NCBI RefSeq assembly: GCF_021560015.1
Contig: NZ_CP073588.1
Location: 1,674,001 to 1,738,000, forward strand
Source: Shewanella vesiculosa
GTDB lineage: Bacteria > Pseudomonadota > Gammaproteobacteria > Enterobacterales > Shewanellaceae
Direction of reading: 5' to 3'
DNA: 64,000 nt
Made by a program: the position numbers and the translations under genes. Of the stretch, positions 35,149-45,416 are shown in pieces. The notes beneath the pieces are model-generated. The model ran no database searches. It had not been told where the DNA came from and saw only the letters and a list, made by a program, of their open reading frames with translations. Each line of letters begins with the position of its first letter. The stretch's first letter is position 1.

Positions 35149-36072
35149 ATGAAAAGTAAGTTAATAAGGATGTTAACACTTGTAATCTTATGTTCATTCA
35201 ATACCTCAAACGCCTCAGAAAATGCGTTAGAGCTTGAACACACCATAGTTAACTACAATGCCTCCATTCAAGGTGCAGACCCTAAACAAGCCTATTTTAT
35301 CTCACTGTTAGCACTTGCTCTGGATAAAAGTGCTAGTCGCTACGGTACGTTTCAAATGCGTGCTGCCATGATCAACATGCCTCAAAGTCGTACTCTAAAA
35401 ATGCTGGCCGAAAACAAAAATATCGATGTCGCGTGGAGCATGACAAGTATTGAACGGGAAGCACAACTTCAAGCGGTCTATATCCCACTATTAAAAGGGC
35501 TTATGGGATATAGAATTGGGATTATACGTAAAGGCGACCAGCCACAATTTGATCAACTCACCACTCTTGAAGACCTAAAAAAAATTATTATTGGTCAAGG
35601 CTTAGATTGGCCTGATACCAATATTTTGAATAACAATGGCTTTAATGTTGTCCCAGGACCTGACATGAGTTTAATTAGCATGTTGCTTAAAAAAAGGTTT
35701 GATTATTATCCTCGTGCTCTTTTTGAACCTTGGCGCGACCTTGCTCGTCACAGTGAATTAGTGTTAGAAAAAAATATCTTAATACGCTACACAGCACCGA
35801 TTTATTTTTTTGTCAGTAAAGACAATCCTCTTTTAGCTGAGCGAATTGAATATGGTTTACGAGTCGCCATCGATGACGGCAGCTTCAATACCATGTTCTA
35901 TAATCACCCCATCACCGATGGCATGCTCGAAAAATCCGAACTCGACAAGCGTAAAGAATTTGTTCTACATAATCCCTTGTTGTCAGAAAAAAGTGCCAGT
36001 CTTCTTGATGAGCCTAAATTATGGTTAACCATCAAGGCAGCAAACGCTATTGGAGTACTACAGTATAATTAA
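35149..36072 (+). CDS. Periplasmic solute-binding-protein-like (SBP_bac_3 type), orphan
   Basis: A 307-residue protein with a signal peptide (about 1-22, MLTLVILCSFNTSNA) followed by a type-2 periplasmic binding fold: LAENKNIDVAWSMTSIERE, LLKGLMGYRIGIIRKGD, TLEDLKKIIIGQG and YFFVSKDNP. Such proteins bind amino acids or similar ligands for ABC importers or sensors. No permease or ATPase gene is adjacent, so this copy may work alone or with a distant partner. The ligand is unknown. No good ribosome site is visible before the ATG. Confidence 0.75.
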   Translation: MKSKLIRMLTLVILCSFNTSNASENALELEHTIVNYNASIQGADPKQAYFISLLALALDKSASRYGTFQMRAAMINMPQSRTLKMLAENKNIDVAWSMTSIEREAQLQAVYIPLLKGLMGYRIGIIRKGDQPQFDQLTTLEDLKKIIIGQGLDWPDTNILNNNGFNVVPGPDMSLISMLLKKRFDYYPRALFEPWRDLARHSELVLEKNILIRYTAPIYFFVSKDNPLLAERIEYGLRVAIDDGSFNTMFYNHPITDGMLEKSELDKRKEFVLHNPLLSEKSASLLDEPKLWLTIKAANAIGVLQYN

Positions 36073-36382
36073 GCGTCCAATCTATGCGATGAGCATTGGT
36101 TACGCTAAAGTTGAAGTCGTTAGCAAATAAATTATTGTGACTTAATACATTATGTTCACATGCAACAGACTGAGCACTATTGCCAGCTCCTTCTTTTAGT
36201 CATAAACCTAATTAAAAAGGTTTACATTCTTTTGCACAATAGAGGTTTAGAATCCACAGATTAACCACCATATTAATGCGAATGGCAATAACATCATGCT
36301 ACAATTGGCCACAATTACGATTGAAAATATGATGCAATCATGTCCGAACTAGACATTATCGTTTCCCTAGCCTGAGATTTAT
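36073..36382. other. Intergenic upstream of yciB
   Basis: About 310 bases. A weak AAACCT/AGGTTT hairpin (36,204-36,223) may end the upstream transcript. No recognisable gene is present. Confidence 0.4.
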
Positions 36383-36934
36383 ATGAAGCAACTGTTAGAT
36401 TTTTTACCATTAGTCATTTTTTTTGCGGTTTACAAGTTCTATGATATTTACGCCGCTACAGGAGTATTGATCGCGGCAACAGCGCTTCAACTTGTGATCA
36501 CTTATCTGCTTTATAAACACATTGAAAAAATGCATTTAGCCACCTTCGCCTTGGTCACTGTGTTTGGCTCACTCACACTGTTTTTCCATGACGATGCCTT
36601 TATCAAATGGAAAGTCAGTATCGTTTATGCCTTATTCGCCATAGGACTAATTGCCTCACAAATGATGGGCAAACCTGCGCTTAAAAGCATGCTTGGTAAA
36701 GAAATGAAAGTTGACGATAAAATATGGGCTCAAGTCACGTGGTATTGGGTTGGATTTTTTGTCTTATGTGCCTTTGCTAATATTTACATTGCGTTTAATT
36801 TACCTCTGGAAACCTGGGTAAACTTCAAAGTGTTTGGCCTAACCGCCCTCACCTTAATCAACACCGTTATTACGGTCGTTTATTTGTATAAAAATATGCA
36901 AGATGACGATTCGCAAACAACTGATGGTCAATAA
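36383..36934 (+). CDS. yciB: Inner-membrane septation protein A (YciB/IspZ family)
   Basis: The 183-residue protein has five to six membrane segments and begins [20 protein letters not shown], the usual YciB start. [12 protein letters not shown] and [16 protein letters not shown] [12 protein letters not shown] are typical. YciB is involved in cell envelope and septum functions in gammaproteobacteria. It is followed 40 bases later by a YciI gene and then xthA, giving a likely three-gene operon. Confidence 0.93.
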   Translation: MKQLLDFLPLVIFFAVYKFYDIYAATGVLIAATALQLVITYLLYKHIEKMHLATFALVTVFGSLTLFFHDDAFIKWKVSIVYALFAIGLIASQMMGKPALKSMLGKEMKVDDKIWAQVTWYWVGFFVLCAFANIYIAFNLPLETWVNFKVFGLTALTLINTVITVVYLYKNMQDDDSQTTDGQ

Positions 36935-36974
36935 GCATTCATGTAAAATAAAATCAAATAAAGGAAGCAACGAT

Positions 36975-37274
36975 ATGTGGTATATGATTTCATCTCAAGA
37001 TGTGGAAAACAGTTTAGACAAACGCTTATCTGTTCGCGCTGAACATTTAGCCCGTTTACAAGATTTAGCTGATGAAGGCCGTTTATTAACTGCCGGACCA
37101 CATCCTGCTATTGATAACGAAAACCCTGGTGAAGCAGGCTTTACCGGCTCATTAGTTATTGCCGATTTTGCCTCATTAGAAGATGCACAAGCATGGGCTG
37201 ATGTGGATCCTTACATTGGTGCTGGTGTGTATAAAAGCGTTATTGTTAAGCCATTTAAACGAGTGCTCCCATAA
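36975..37274 (+). CDS. yciI: YciI family protein
   Basis: The reading frame is open further upstream, but the family start is [13 protein letters not shown] at 36,975 with AAGGAAG 8-9 bases before it, giving 99 residues. YciI-like proteins form a small ferredoxin-fold (dimeric alpha-beta barrel) with conserved His and Asp, here RAEHLARL and AGPHPAI. E. coli YciI has an uncertain enzymatic role. The stop overlaps the xthA start by one base (TAATG), indicating translational coupling. Confidence 0.9.
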   Translation: MWYMISSQDVENSLDKRLSVRAEHLARLQDLADEGRLLTAGPHPAIDNENPGEAGFTGSLVIADFASLEDAQAWADVDPYIGAGVYKSVIVKPFKRVLP

Positions 37275-38080
37275 TGAAGATTGTTTCTTTTAACATTAAT
37301 GGCATACGTGCTCGACTGCATCAATTACAAGCACTTATAGACAGCCACGCGCCTGACATTATTGGCTTACAAGAAACCAAAGTGCACGACGAAGCCTTTC
37401 CGGTTGCAGATGTTGAGGCAATGGGCTACAAAGTTCATTACCATGGCGGCAAAGCACATTATGGCGTAGCCATGCTGTCAAAAGCTGAACCCATTAGCAT
37501 TATTAAAGGTTTTGAATCTGATAATGAAGATGCTCAGCGTCGACTTATTATTGGCCAATTTAAACAAGATAATGGCCGAGTATTAACGGTATTCAATGGA
37601 TATTTTCCACAAGGTGAAAGCATTCACCACGAAACAAAATACCCGGCTAAACGTAAGTTTTATCAAGACTTAATGCTATATTTAGAGAAACATCACCAAC
37701 CAAGCGATGACATAGCAATCATTGGTGATATTAATATATCGCCCACCGATTTAGATATCGGCATTGGTGAAGTGAACGCTAAACGTTGGTTAAAAAGCGG
37801 AAAATGTAGCTTCCAACCAGAAGAACGTGAATGGTTAGCACGTTTACAACAATGGGGCTTTATTGATAGTTTCCGCCAATTGCATCCAGATCGCACTGAA
37901 CGTTACTCGTGGTTTGATTATCGTAGTAAAGGCTTTGATGATAACCGTGGTCTGCGCATCGACGTGATATTAGTGACCGACTCATTAGTTTCACGCGTCG
38001 TCGAATCTGATGTCGATTACGAATTACGCGCGATTGAGAAACCGTCCGATCATGCGCCCATTTGGACTACGTTTAGTTAA
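37274..38080 (+). CDS. xthA: Exodeoxyribonuclease III
   Basis: XthA is the major AP endonuclease and 3'-repair exonuclease. The 268 residues match E. coli exactly in length. Metal and catalytic motifs: [34 protein letters not shown] and the C-terminal SDHAPIWT. It overlaps yciI by one base and is followed by a terminator shared with the convergent chemoreceptor gene. Confidence 0.96.
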   Translation: MKIVSFNINGIRARLHQLQALIDSHAPDIIGLQETKVHDEAFPVADVEAMGYKVHYHGGKAHYGVAMLSKAEPISIIKGFESDNEDAQRRLIIGQFKQDNGRVLTVFNGYFPQGESIHHETKYPAKRKFYQDLMLYLEKHHQPSDDIAIIGDINISPTDLDIGIGEVNAKRWLKSGKCSFQPEEREWLARLQQWGFIDSFRQLHPDRTERYSWFDYRSKGFDDNRGLRIDVILVTDSLVSRVVESDVDYELRAIEKPSDHAPIWTTFS

Positions 38081-38430
38081 TCGTTAGGGTGCTGACATAA
38101 CCTAGCCCCGACATCGCTTAGCAACAAAAAAGCTATAAGCAATCTTGCTTATAGCTTTTTTAGTTTTACAGCATTCCTTCACCACCGGCTAAGCTTGATA
38201 GCTTGATAGTTTGATAGTTTGTCAACACGCTAACATGAGCAGAGTAAACGACTCACGTTAGTATATTACAGGCCAAATAATCGCCCTTAAAAGGTTGCTG
38301 CTATAAAAATCAAATAATGGCTAAGCATGCATATTAGTAACCCAAGTCATTATCATCACTACTATGCCATCTTTATCGAGCACCTTAACTAACTATCACT
38401 GAACGTTGTTATGGGCTGCTTGATACAAAA
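38081..38430. other. Convergent intergenic region, xthA / chemoreceptor
   Basis: 350 bases with a terminator hairpin (38,126-38,161) and a short tandem repeat of 8-bp units (GCTTGATA GCTTGATA GTTTGATA GTTTGTCA, 38,193-38,224). No gene. Confidence 0.55.
38126..38161. terminator. Bidirectional terminator between xthA and the chemoreceptor gene
   Basis: GCTATAAGCAA / TTGCTTATAGC arms with A-run on the left and T-run on the right, so it can end transcripts from both sides. Confidence 0.8.
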
Positions 38431-39876
38431 TTAAATTCTATATTGACTTAAAATCGCCGCTAAACCTTGAGATGATTGATGTAAATCTTTCGCTAATATT
38501 CCGGCATGTTTTGCAGTACTGCGAATCGTCTCCGATTGCTGACGGATTTGATTAAGTTGCGAGGCAATATCACCAGCTGAGACACTTTGCTGCTCCGCAG
38601 AGGCGGCTATCTGGCTACTCATATCAAACACGGCATTAATCGACTCAGCCATGTCGGTAATATCGTCACCGACCGCTTTAATACTTGCACTGCCCTGATC
38701 GGCTTCGGTAACAATCACATTGGTAATGCTGGTCAGTTTTTTAGAACCTTGTTGTAAGCCTTCAATCATATTTTGAATTTCAACGGTCGCTTGTTGAGTC
38801 CGCCCTGCAAGAGTGCGTACTTCATCAGCCACCACAGCAAAACCCCGGCCTTGCTCACCGGCACGCGCCGCTTCAATGGCTGCATTTAACGCTAATAAAT
38901 TAGTTTGTTCAGAAATACTTTCAATGGTAGTAACTGCAACATTAATTTGGGTGGCATCATGAGATAACTGCTCTACAGATGAAAATGCTTCAGCAATACG
39001 CTCAGACAAATAGCCAATCCGCTTAACTGCATCATTAATCTTGCCCTGACTCTGAACCATTTGGGTAGCATTTTGCTTAGTGTTCAAAGATGCATCACTC
39101 GCATGATGTGATACATCTGCAATGGCTCCGGTCATTTGATCCATGGCATGCGCTACAGAATCTAAATAATGATGTTGCTGATCAATTAAGTCATCATTAG
39201 TGTTAGCTTGATGATTAAACTCATTGGCGGCAGTCGCTAGGGTGTCTGCATTACTACGAATAGCGGTCACCATTTCACTCATATTATTAGCACAGCGATC
39301 AATTTCATTGGCGATTAAACTGAAATCGTCAGTACCAAAGAAGTTTAATCTCAAGGTTAAATCACCATCAGCTAACCGTTTGATAGCCATGTACATATCC
39401 CATAAACCGCCGCCTAACGAGGTTGAGATCCAGTAACTCAGTTGAAATAATGGTAGCAAGCCAACTAATGCGATGATTAGCATAAAATAGCTTTGGCTTA
39501 ATGGTTCCTGTTCCCAGGATTGAACATTTTGACTCACGCTTAGAAACTGATCGCCGACACTCGCTGATGCTGTAACTTGATCACCACTGCGAAAAGTATT
39601 ATCACGACCAGATAACTGTAATTGATGAGTTTGTGCAAATTGCTCCAGAGCAGTATTTGTTAAGCCTTGATTATTGGCAACCGAGGCATAACTTTCAGCA
39701 CTTGCTTTAACCCGCTGTAATGATGATTGAGCAATTAAATCATTCGTTTGTTGGTAATTCATCAGAGCAATAACACTGGTGATCAATGCAACCAGCGAAC
39801 ACACCACCCAAAATTTTCCATTCAGGCTAAATTTAATCAAAATTGCATCAATGGTTCTAAACTGAATTTGCTTCAT
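38431..39876 (-). CDS. Methyl-accepting chemotaxis protein
   Basis: A 481-residue transducer: transmembrane segment near 22-44, a short periplasmic region (about 45-125), a second membrane segment (about 130-150), HAMP (about 155-215) and the cytoplasmic signalling domain with the conserved hairpin tip [20 protein letters not shown]. The periplasmic part is only about 80 residues, so the ligand domain is small and not assignable. No che genes are adjacent. It likely signals through CheA/CheW encoded elsewhere. Confidence 0.94.
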   Translation of the reverse strand: MKQIQFRTIDAILIKFSLNGKFWVVCSLVALITSVIALMNYQQTNDLIAQSSLQRVKASAESYASVANNQGLTNTALEQFAQTHQLQLSGRDNTFRSGDQVTASASVGDQFLSVSQNVQSWEQEPLSQSYFMLIIALVGLLPLFQLSYWISTSLGGGLWDMYMAIKRLADGDLTLRLNFFGTDDFSLIANEIDRCANNMSEMVTAIRSNADTLATAANEFNHQANTNDDLIDQQHHYLDSVAHAMDQMTGAIADVSHHASDASLNTKQNATQMVQSQGKINDAVKRIGYLSERIAEAFSSVEQLSHDATQINVAVTTIESISEQTNLLALNAAIEAARAGEQGRGFAVVADEVRTLAGRTQQATVEIQNMIEGLQQGSKKLTSITNVIVTEADQGSASIKAVGDDITDMAESINAVFDMSSQIAASAEQQSVSAGDIASQLNQIRQQSETIRSTAKHAGILAKDLHQSSQGLAAILSQYRI

Positions 39877-40018
39877 ATAAGCTTCCTAAGGCAATGCATT
39901 ACTATCTCAAATATGAGAATAAGATTAAATAAACAACAGCACCCACTCAATCTGAATCAATACTAAAATTCATTAACGATTCAATTGAGAGTGATTTTAA
40001 ATTATCGTTAAAAAAAAC

Positions 40019-40048
40019 AATGCCTAAGTGCGAATACACTTAGGCATT
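40019..40048 (-). terminator. Terminator of the iorB operon
   Basis: AATGCCTAAGTG / CACTTAGGCATT arms; on the minus strand followed by a T8 run. It ends the xdhC-mocA-iorA-iorB transcript. Confidence 0.8.
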
Positions 40049-40108
40049 TAGCTTATTTATTATCGGCTTAAGCGCAGTAAACTTAAGTGTTGTAGCTCAC
40101 GAAAATGG

Positions 40109-42350
40109 CTAAACCGATAAAAATTTATTAAGCGGTAAATCGCGATATCGTATCCCCGTTGCCGCAAAAATGGCATTGGTTAAACTTGGCGCAACTGGAG
40201 GCACACCGGGCTCACCGACACCAGCAGGCTTTGCTATCGACTCAATAATATAAGTGTCAATCTGTGGCGATTGCGGCATACGCAATAAGGGATAGTCATG
40301 AAAGTTAGATTGTTCGACTTTACCATCTTTAAAGGTAATTTCGCCCATGGTCGCTAAACTTAAACCAAAAATGATCGCACCTTCTAATTGTGATTTCACT
40401 CGATCAGGATTAATCACTCTCCCAGCATCCATCACCGCAATAGATTTCAAAACTTTAAGCTGTTTATCTACCACTTCAACTAGCGTAGCAACGGCAACAT
40501 AGCTAACAAAGCTGCGATGCACCGCCATACCCCAACCTTGGTTTTTAGCCGCTTTTGGGGCATCTGCCATTACGGCTTCTAACTTATCGAGCACTTTATG
40601 ATAACGCCCTACATCCACCGGGTGATCGGCTAAGTCTTCACCGTAATTTCCATAGGTAAAGTTTTGGTTTTCAAACGGTTCTATGCGCGCTTTACCTAAT
40701 AAATCACGCCACATTTGCACACAGGGCTTATTGGCATTTACGGCTATCTCGTCAACAAAACTGCCAATACCAAAAGCATGCTGAATATTACACACAGAAC
40801 GCATCCAACCAATACGCGTATGCGCGGGCGCTTTGACGGCTTCAAGTTGAATGTGTTTAAGCGCTAACGGTACGTCACTAAAACCTAAGTCGAGCTCACC
40901 AGCTGAAGGGTATTCAACCCCTTCGGCAAATGTTGAACTGATTGACGGAAAGCCTGTACGGGCTAATAGTGCGGTGGGCATCTTATTATTGTCGAGAGCG
41001 ACTTGGTACATCTGCGCACTGATAGCATGATAATAACCATTCTGAATTTCGTCTTCACGGCTCACATACTTTGACGGGTTTATTGAGCTTTTGCGATAAA
41101 ATGGCGGCTTCAACACTAAAGTCAGGCTTAGATTTACGCCCAAAACCACCACCCAGTAAAGTCACGTTAACGGTAACTTGCTCTTCTTTTAACCCTAATG
41201 CACCAGCCACATTTTGCTGGGTACTTTGTGGGGTTTGGCTCGAAGCCCACAACTCACATCCATTGGCGGTTACATTTGCTGTTGCTACTGGTGGCTCCAT
41301 CATGGCATGGGTCAAATAGGGCACAGTGTAAACAGCCTTAACTGTTGACGCTTCAGGCCAATCAGTGACTGACTCACCTAACTGGCGCATTACTTTACCT
41401 GGTTGGTTTACTCTCTCGACCAAGCCCTGCAGGTATGTGTCTGAATTGTGGCTATCATTAATCGATTTAGACCAGGTAATCACCAACGCTTTACGCGCTT
41501 CAATCGCACTCCAACTGTTAGTGGCAATCACTGCGACGCCGCCTAAAGCCTGAAATAATGGTGCACCTTTCGGAACGGGTAAGGTAATAATGTCAACCAC
41601 CCCGGCTATTTTACGGGCTTTGGTGTCATCAAGACTCAGCACATCACTGCCTAATACTGGCGGACGAGTGATACTGGCATACAACATACCGTCTAATTTA
41701 ATGTCATAGCCGTAAATCGCTTTGCCCGTGAGCATGGCATCCATATCGACAATAGTATGAGATTGACCAATATGGGTAAATTCACTTTCTGGCTTTAGCA
41801 CTACAGAATCTAATTCTGGCATCGATAATCTCGATGCCGCTACAGCCAACTCACCGTAACTAAGGCTTTTGTTACTGCCTTTATGATGGATCTTATGGGC
41901 TTTAGCATACACCTCAGTAACCGGAACTTGCCAAATTTGCGCCGCAGCTTGTTCAAGCATGGTTCTTGCGGTCGCGCCCATTTGACGCATACGATGATAA
42001 TGCTTACGAATACTGCGGCTACCATCAGTATTTTGGCTGCCATAGCCCTTATCCGCTAAGCCTTGCACCACCACAACCTTATCCCAATCAGCTTCTAACT
42101 CGTCAGCCAAAATTTGCGGTATGCCTGTTCTAATGCCTTGCCCCATCTCAGAACGATGACAAGTCAAATACACTTTATTGTCTTCACCGATAGCAACAAA
42201 CAAGTTCATCAGCGCTTGCTTGTCTTCAGCTAAGGCCATTGGGCTCCAACTTAAACTGGTTGCCCCTAGGGCGAGTCCACCACCGACTGCACCAAATAAC
42301 TTTAATACATTACGGCGACTAATATTCTCAACAGCTGTGAATGTGGTCAT
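40109..42350 (-). pseudogene. Molybdopterin-binding subunit of an IorB/xanthine-dehydrogenase-type hydroxylase, one frameshift as sequenced
   Basis: This is the large subunit of a molybdenum hydroxylase resembling isoquinoline 1-oxidoreductase IorB. The start is the ATG at 42,350, which gives a Tat-like leader (ISRRNVLKLFGAVGGGLALG). Motifs include CHRSEMGQGIRTGIPQIL, LLGGGFGRKSKPDF, and near the end EPGVPPVAPSLTNAIFAATG with the catalytic Glu region. Frames change at the T3 run 41,070-41,072; removing one base joins PVK to YVSREDEIQNGYYHA and gives 746 residues, normal for the family. The partner 2Fe-2S subunit lies immediately upstream. The substrate, probably an aldehyde or N-heterocycle, is unknown. 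Confidence 0.88.
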
Positions 42351-42352
42351 GA

Positions 42353-42805
42353 TCACGCCTCCGAAGCCGATTGAATGGCGGCTTTTATCCGTGGATAGGT
42401 ACCACAACGACAAATATTACCCGACATCGCATCAAGGATTTGGGTTTCAGTCGGTTTAGGCGTGCTGGTGAGTAAGGCTGCGGCAGACATTAACTGCCCA
42501 GCCTGACAATAACCACATTGCGGCACATTATGCGCTAACCAAGCTTGCTTTAGTTTTTCAGCCTCAAGACCTTCAATAGTGGTAACTTGCTTACCCTGAA
42601 CTTGCTTTAAGCTGGTTAAACAACCACGCATTGGACTGCCGTCAACATGGATAGTGCATGCACCACAAAGCCCTGCTCCACAACCAAATTTAGTGCCGGT
42701 TAGACCTAATATGTCACGCAATGCCCAAAGTACTGACATATTCGGGTCGGCATCAAGGGTAAAATCCTTTCCATTGACCATCAATTTTTGTGTTGGGGTT
42801 GTCAT
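42353..42805 (-). CDS. 2Fe-2S subunit of a molybdenum hydroxylase (IorA-like)
   Basis: The 150-residue protein (start ATG at 42,805 with AAGGA 7 bases upstream) has two 2Fe-2S clusters: plant-ferredoxin type C motif GCGAGLCGACTIHVDG and the helical domain motif QCGYCQAGQLM ... GNICRCGTYPRI. It passes electrons from the molybdenum subunit to an acceptor. It lacks its own signal peptide, so export would be with the Tat-bearing large subunit. There are 2 bases between the mocA stop and its ATG, and 2 between its stop and iorB. Confidence 0.93.
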   Translation of the reverse strand: MTTPTQKLMVNGKDFTLDADPNMSVLWALRDILGLTGTKFGCGAGLCGACTIHVDGSPMRGCLTSLKQVQGKQVTTIEGLEAEKLKQAWLAHNVPQCGYCQAGQLMSAAALLTSTPKPTETQILDAMSGNICRCGTYPRIKAAIQSASEA

Positions 42806-42807
42806 AA

Positions 42808-43416
42808 TCAATCCTTATTATCTAACCAACGTACTAAGTCAGCAGGTGTATCAATATCAAATTGCGCTTGTTCCATCACAATAATGTTCAAGCTATTATT
42901 TTTATCATTTTGTTTTAAAATGCTTTTTGCACCATTATCGCCATCAAGAGACATCAATATTTTAATATCTTCAGCTGAAAAGATAGCAGGTACACCTACG
43001 CTATGCAGGTAAAAAGCACAGCTAGTTAACTTATTATGGATATACGCTTGGATCAATTGTAAATAATCACTGCTTTGTAATGCGACTTGGTCGGCTAACA
43101 CCACCAGTAAAGCATCCGCCTGTTGCGTTTGAGCATATTGGCCAGCAAGTTTCACTGAACTGGACAAACCTAAATGCCAATCATGATTAATAATTCGCTG
43201 ATGATTGGCCGTTATCGCTAACACTTCATCGGTTTGATGGGCACCCAACATCACCACCGCAGGTGCAATACCTGCCGTTTGAGTCACCACATCAAGAGTC
43301 TGTAAGCTGTGTGCCAGCAAACTTTGTTCGCCTTGCACTTTAGCAACAATTTTAGCGCTGTTAAATCGGCTGCTTGCCCCAGCAGCTAGGATCACTGTAA
43401 CTATGTTTGCCGTCAT
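42808..43416 (-). CDS. MocA-type molybdenum cofactor cytidylyltransferase / nucleotidyltransferase
   Basis: A 202-residue MobA/MocA-like NTP-transferase: VILAAGASSRFNSAK at the N-terminus binds the nucleotide, and VVLADQVALQ and SVGVPAIFS follow. MocA adds CMP to the molybdopterin cofactor to form the dinucleotide used by xanthine dehydrogenase-family enzymes. It lies between xdhC and iorA in one operon, matching a role in maturing the IorAB-like enzyme. CMP versus GMP specificity is inferred from context. Confidence 0.85.
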   Translation of the reverse strand: MTANIVTVILAAGASSRFNSAKIVAKVQGEQSLLAHSLQTLDVVTQTAGIAPAVVMLGAHQTDEVLAITANHQRIINHDWHLGLSSSVKLAGQYAQTQQADALLVVLADQVALQSSDYLQLIQAYIHNKLTSCAFYLHSVGVPAIFSAEDIKILMSLDGDNGAKSILKQNDKNNSLNIIVMEQAQFDIDTPADLVRWLDNKD

Positions 43417-43431
43417 TTACGTATCAACTCG

Positions 43432-44454
43432 CTAAGACAGCATTACAGTATCAAGACTGGTTATCTTGCTTTGATAAAGTACGCCATGGCACTGGGACAA
43501 TATGCTCAGTCCAACCGAACCAGGCAGCTCGCCCCCTAATGCCAACCCTGCTGGTGCCGAAAAATAACCACTAAAGTCATCGATATTAAGTTCAGCCATG
43601 CTCAACACCTTGTCACGGCGGTGAGTCGGACCTAATAATGAAATATACGCTAGGGATAAAGTTTGCAGTACCTGTAATGTTTTAGCATCAATCTGTAAAT
43701 TATGACTCATCACAAAGGCTGCATCTAAACTGGCCAACAGTGAGCTTGACACATCCTTGGTCGCTTTTTTGATGATCTGGCAGCCAGGAAAATCATAAGT
43801 GCGTGCATACGCAGTACGTTCATCAAATACAGTGACTTTCCAACCTAACGTTTGCGCCATTTGCGCAATTGGTTGGGCATCTAAACCGCCACCAAAAATA
43901 CCAATATGCACAGGTGGCCTGATTGGAATATGTAACACTGAGTGATCTTCAAAGGCTTCTTTGTGGGTTTTAGTATTGAGAGTGATAACGGTAGCTTGCT
44001 CTGATTTTTGTTCAACAAAGTGACCACTGAGTTGGTCGGCCGGCGTGCCATCAGCAACGATATCAATTTGATATACACCTGAATGACTGCGCATCAAAGC
44101 ATCATGAACACTCACTAAACCAAGATAATTGTTAGATTTATTCAACGACACCATCATGATATTAACGATGCCACCACAGCCAAGTTGATAACTGGTATCA
44201 GACTCGTCAGTTGCATCATAGGTTAACTGAATAACTTGCTGAGTTTGAATCGCACGTTGCGCGTGACGACGGAGATCCGCTTCAAGGCAACCACCACTTA
44301 ACATTCCTAAGCTTTTGCCCATGGGATGAAATAGCATTATTGCGCCTGGTTTACGGTAAGAAGAGCCTTGTACTTGAGTGAGAACGGCGAGTACCCAGTC
44401 TTCTTGATAAGAAGGTAACCAGGTATCGAGTAAATCAACGAGGTGTTGAACCAT
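43432..44454 (-). CDS. XdhC/CoxI family molybdenum-cofactor maturation protein
   Basis: A 340-residue XdhC-like chaperone with the N-terminal XdhC/CoxI domain (VQGSSYRKPGAIM, LSGGCLEADLRR) and the C-terminal Rossmann-like domain (IGIFGGGLDAQPIAQMA). XdhC proteins bind the molybdenum cofactor, promote its sulfuration and hand it to the large subunit. It is the first gene of the operon with mocA and the iorAB-like genes, 15 bases upstream of mocA. Confidence 0.92.
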   Translation of the reverse strand: MVQHLVDLLDTWLPSYQEDWVLAVLTQVQGSSYRKPGAIMLFHPMGKSLGMLSGGCLEADLRRHAQRAIQTQQVIQLTYDATDESDTSYQLGCGGIVNIMMVSLNKSNNYLGLVSVHDALMRSHSGVYQIDIVADGTPADQLSGHFVEQKSEQATVITLNTKTHKEAFEDHSVLHIPIRPPVHIGIFGGGLDAQPIAQMAQTLGWKVTVFDERTAYARTYDFPGCQIIKKATKDVSSSLLASLDAAFVMSHNLQIDAKTLQVLQTLSLAYISLLGPTHRRDKVLSMAELNIDDFSGYFSAPAGLALGGELPGSVGLSILSQCHGVLYQSKITSLDTVMLS

Positions 44455-44577
44455 TTGAACTGTCCATCATATGTAAACGCATACTCTTAAGCTAACAGAC
44501 TGGGTTTACAATGCAAAGAATCAATAGTTTCAACTTATTAATAAATATCCTCAACGACCTAATTGTGTAGAAAAGTG

Positions 44578-45222
44578 TTAATCAAATAACTGATCCGCAA
44601 CAAAAGGGTTATGTTGTCGTTCATCTGCAAACGTCGACATTGGGCCATGACCAGGAATAAAACTCACATTGTGACCTAATGGCCATAACTTAGTGGTGAT
44701 TGATTGAAGTAAGTCTTGATGATTGGATTGCGGGAAATCGGTACGACCAATTGAGCCACGAAAAAGCACATCGCCCACCCAGGCTAAATTAGCAAAAGCA
44801 TTATAAAAAATAATGTGTCCCGGTGTGTGTCCAGGGCAATGCAAAACTCGTAAATGTTGCTCACCAACACTTAACTCATCATCTTCATTAAGGTATTGGG
44901 TTGGCTCAAAAGCTTCTACACGCGGAAACCCAAAGTTTTGACTTTGTTTAACCAAGTTTTCTAACCAAAATTTATCCGCAATGTGCGGACCAATGATCGG
45001 AATAGCTAATTCGCTCGCCAATGCCGCCGCCCCACCAACATGATCAATATGCCCATGGGTTAATAATATTTTTTCAACCGTTAAGCCTAACTTAGCCACC
45101 TCGGCTAAAATCCTATCAATGTTACCACCAGGATCAACTACCGCAGCCTTCAAGGTCTTTTCGCACCAAATAACACTACAATTTTGCTGAAAAGGCGTTA
45201 CGGGGATGATTTGATACTTCAT
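44578..45222 (-). CDS. MBL-fold metallo-hydrolase (YcbL / glyoxalase II-like)
   Basis: The metallo-beta-lactamase fold is shown by THGHIDHVGG (HxHxDH metal motif), HCPGHTPGHI, GDVLFRGSIGRTDFP and PGHGPMST. At about 214 residues it lacks the C-terminal helical domain of true glyoxalase II, so it matches the YcbL subfamily, which shows some hydroxyacylglutathione hydrolase activity. The frame opens at 45,228 with MSMKYQ; ATG at 45,222 (MKYQIIPVTPFQQNC) matches the family start. It is divergent from the peptidase gene. Confidence 0.9.
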   Translation of the reverse strand: MKYQIIPVTPFQQNCSVIWCEKTLKAAVVDPGGNIDRILAEVAKLGLTVEKILLTHGHIDHVGGAAALASELAIPIIGPHIADKFWLENLVKQSQNFGFPRVEAFEPTQYLNEDDELSVGEQHLRVLHCPGHTPGHIIFYNAFANLAWVGDVLFRGSIGRTDFPQSNHQDLLQSITTKLWPLGHNVSFIPGHGPMSTFADERQHNPFVADQLFD

Positions 45223-45416
45223 TGACAACCTCGTTGTTTAATAATCAGTGGCTAATTATCGGTTAATTCTACCTAGGCAGATTTGATCTAGATAGCTATT
45301 TAAGATGATTTGCATCAAGTTAGTGATTGTTAATCATTAACATGGCTCATAAAATAACGTTACTTACGGCTGAATAAGCTTGATATCACCATTAATCATG
45401 ACCCAATAGGCATTTT

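Noticed and set aside
36340..36375. An 11-codon minicistron ([11 protein letters not shown]) just before yciB
   Set aside because: Considered as a leader peptide, but there is no attenuator-like structure or regulatory codon run.
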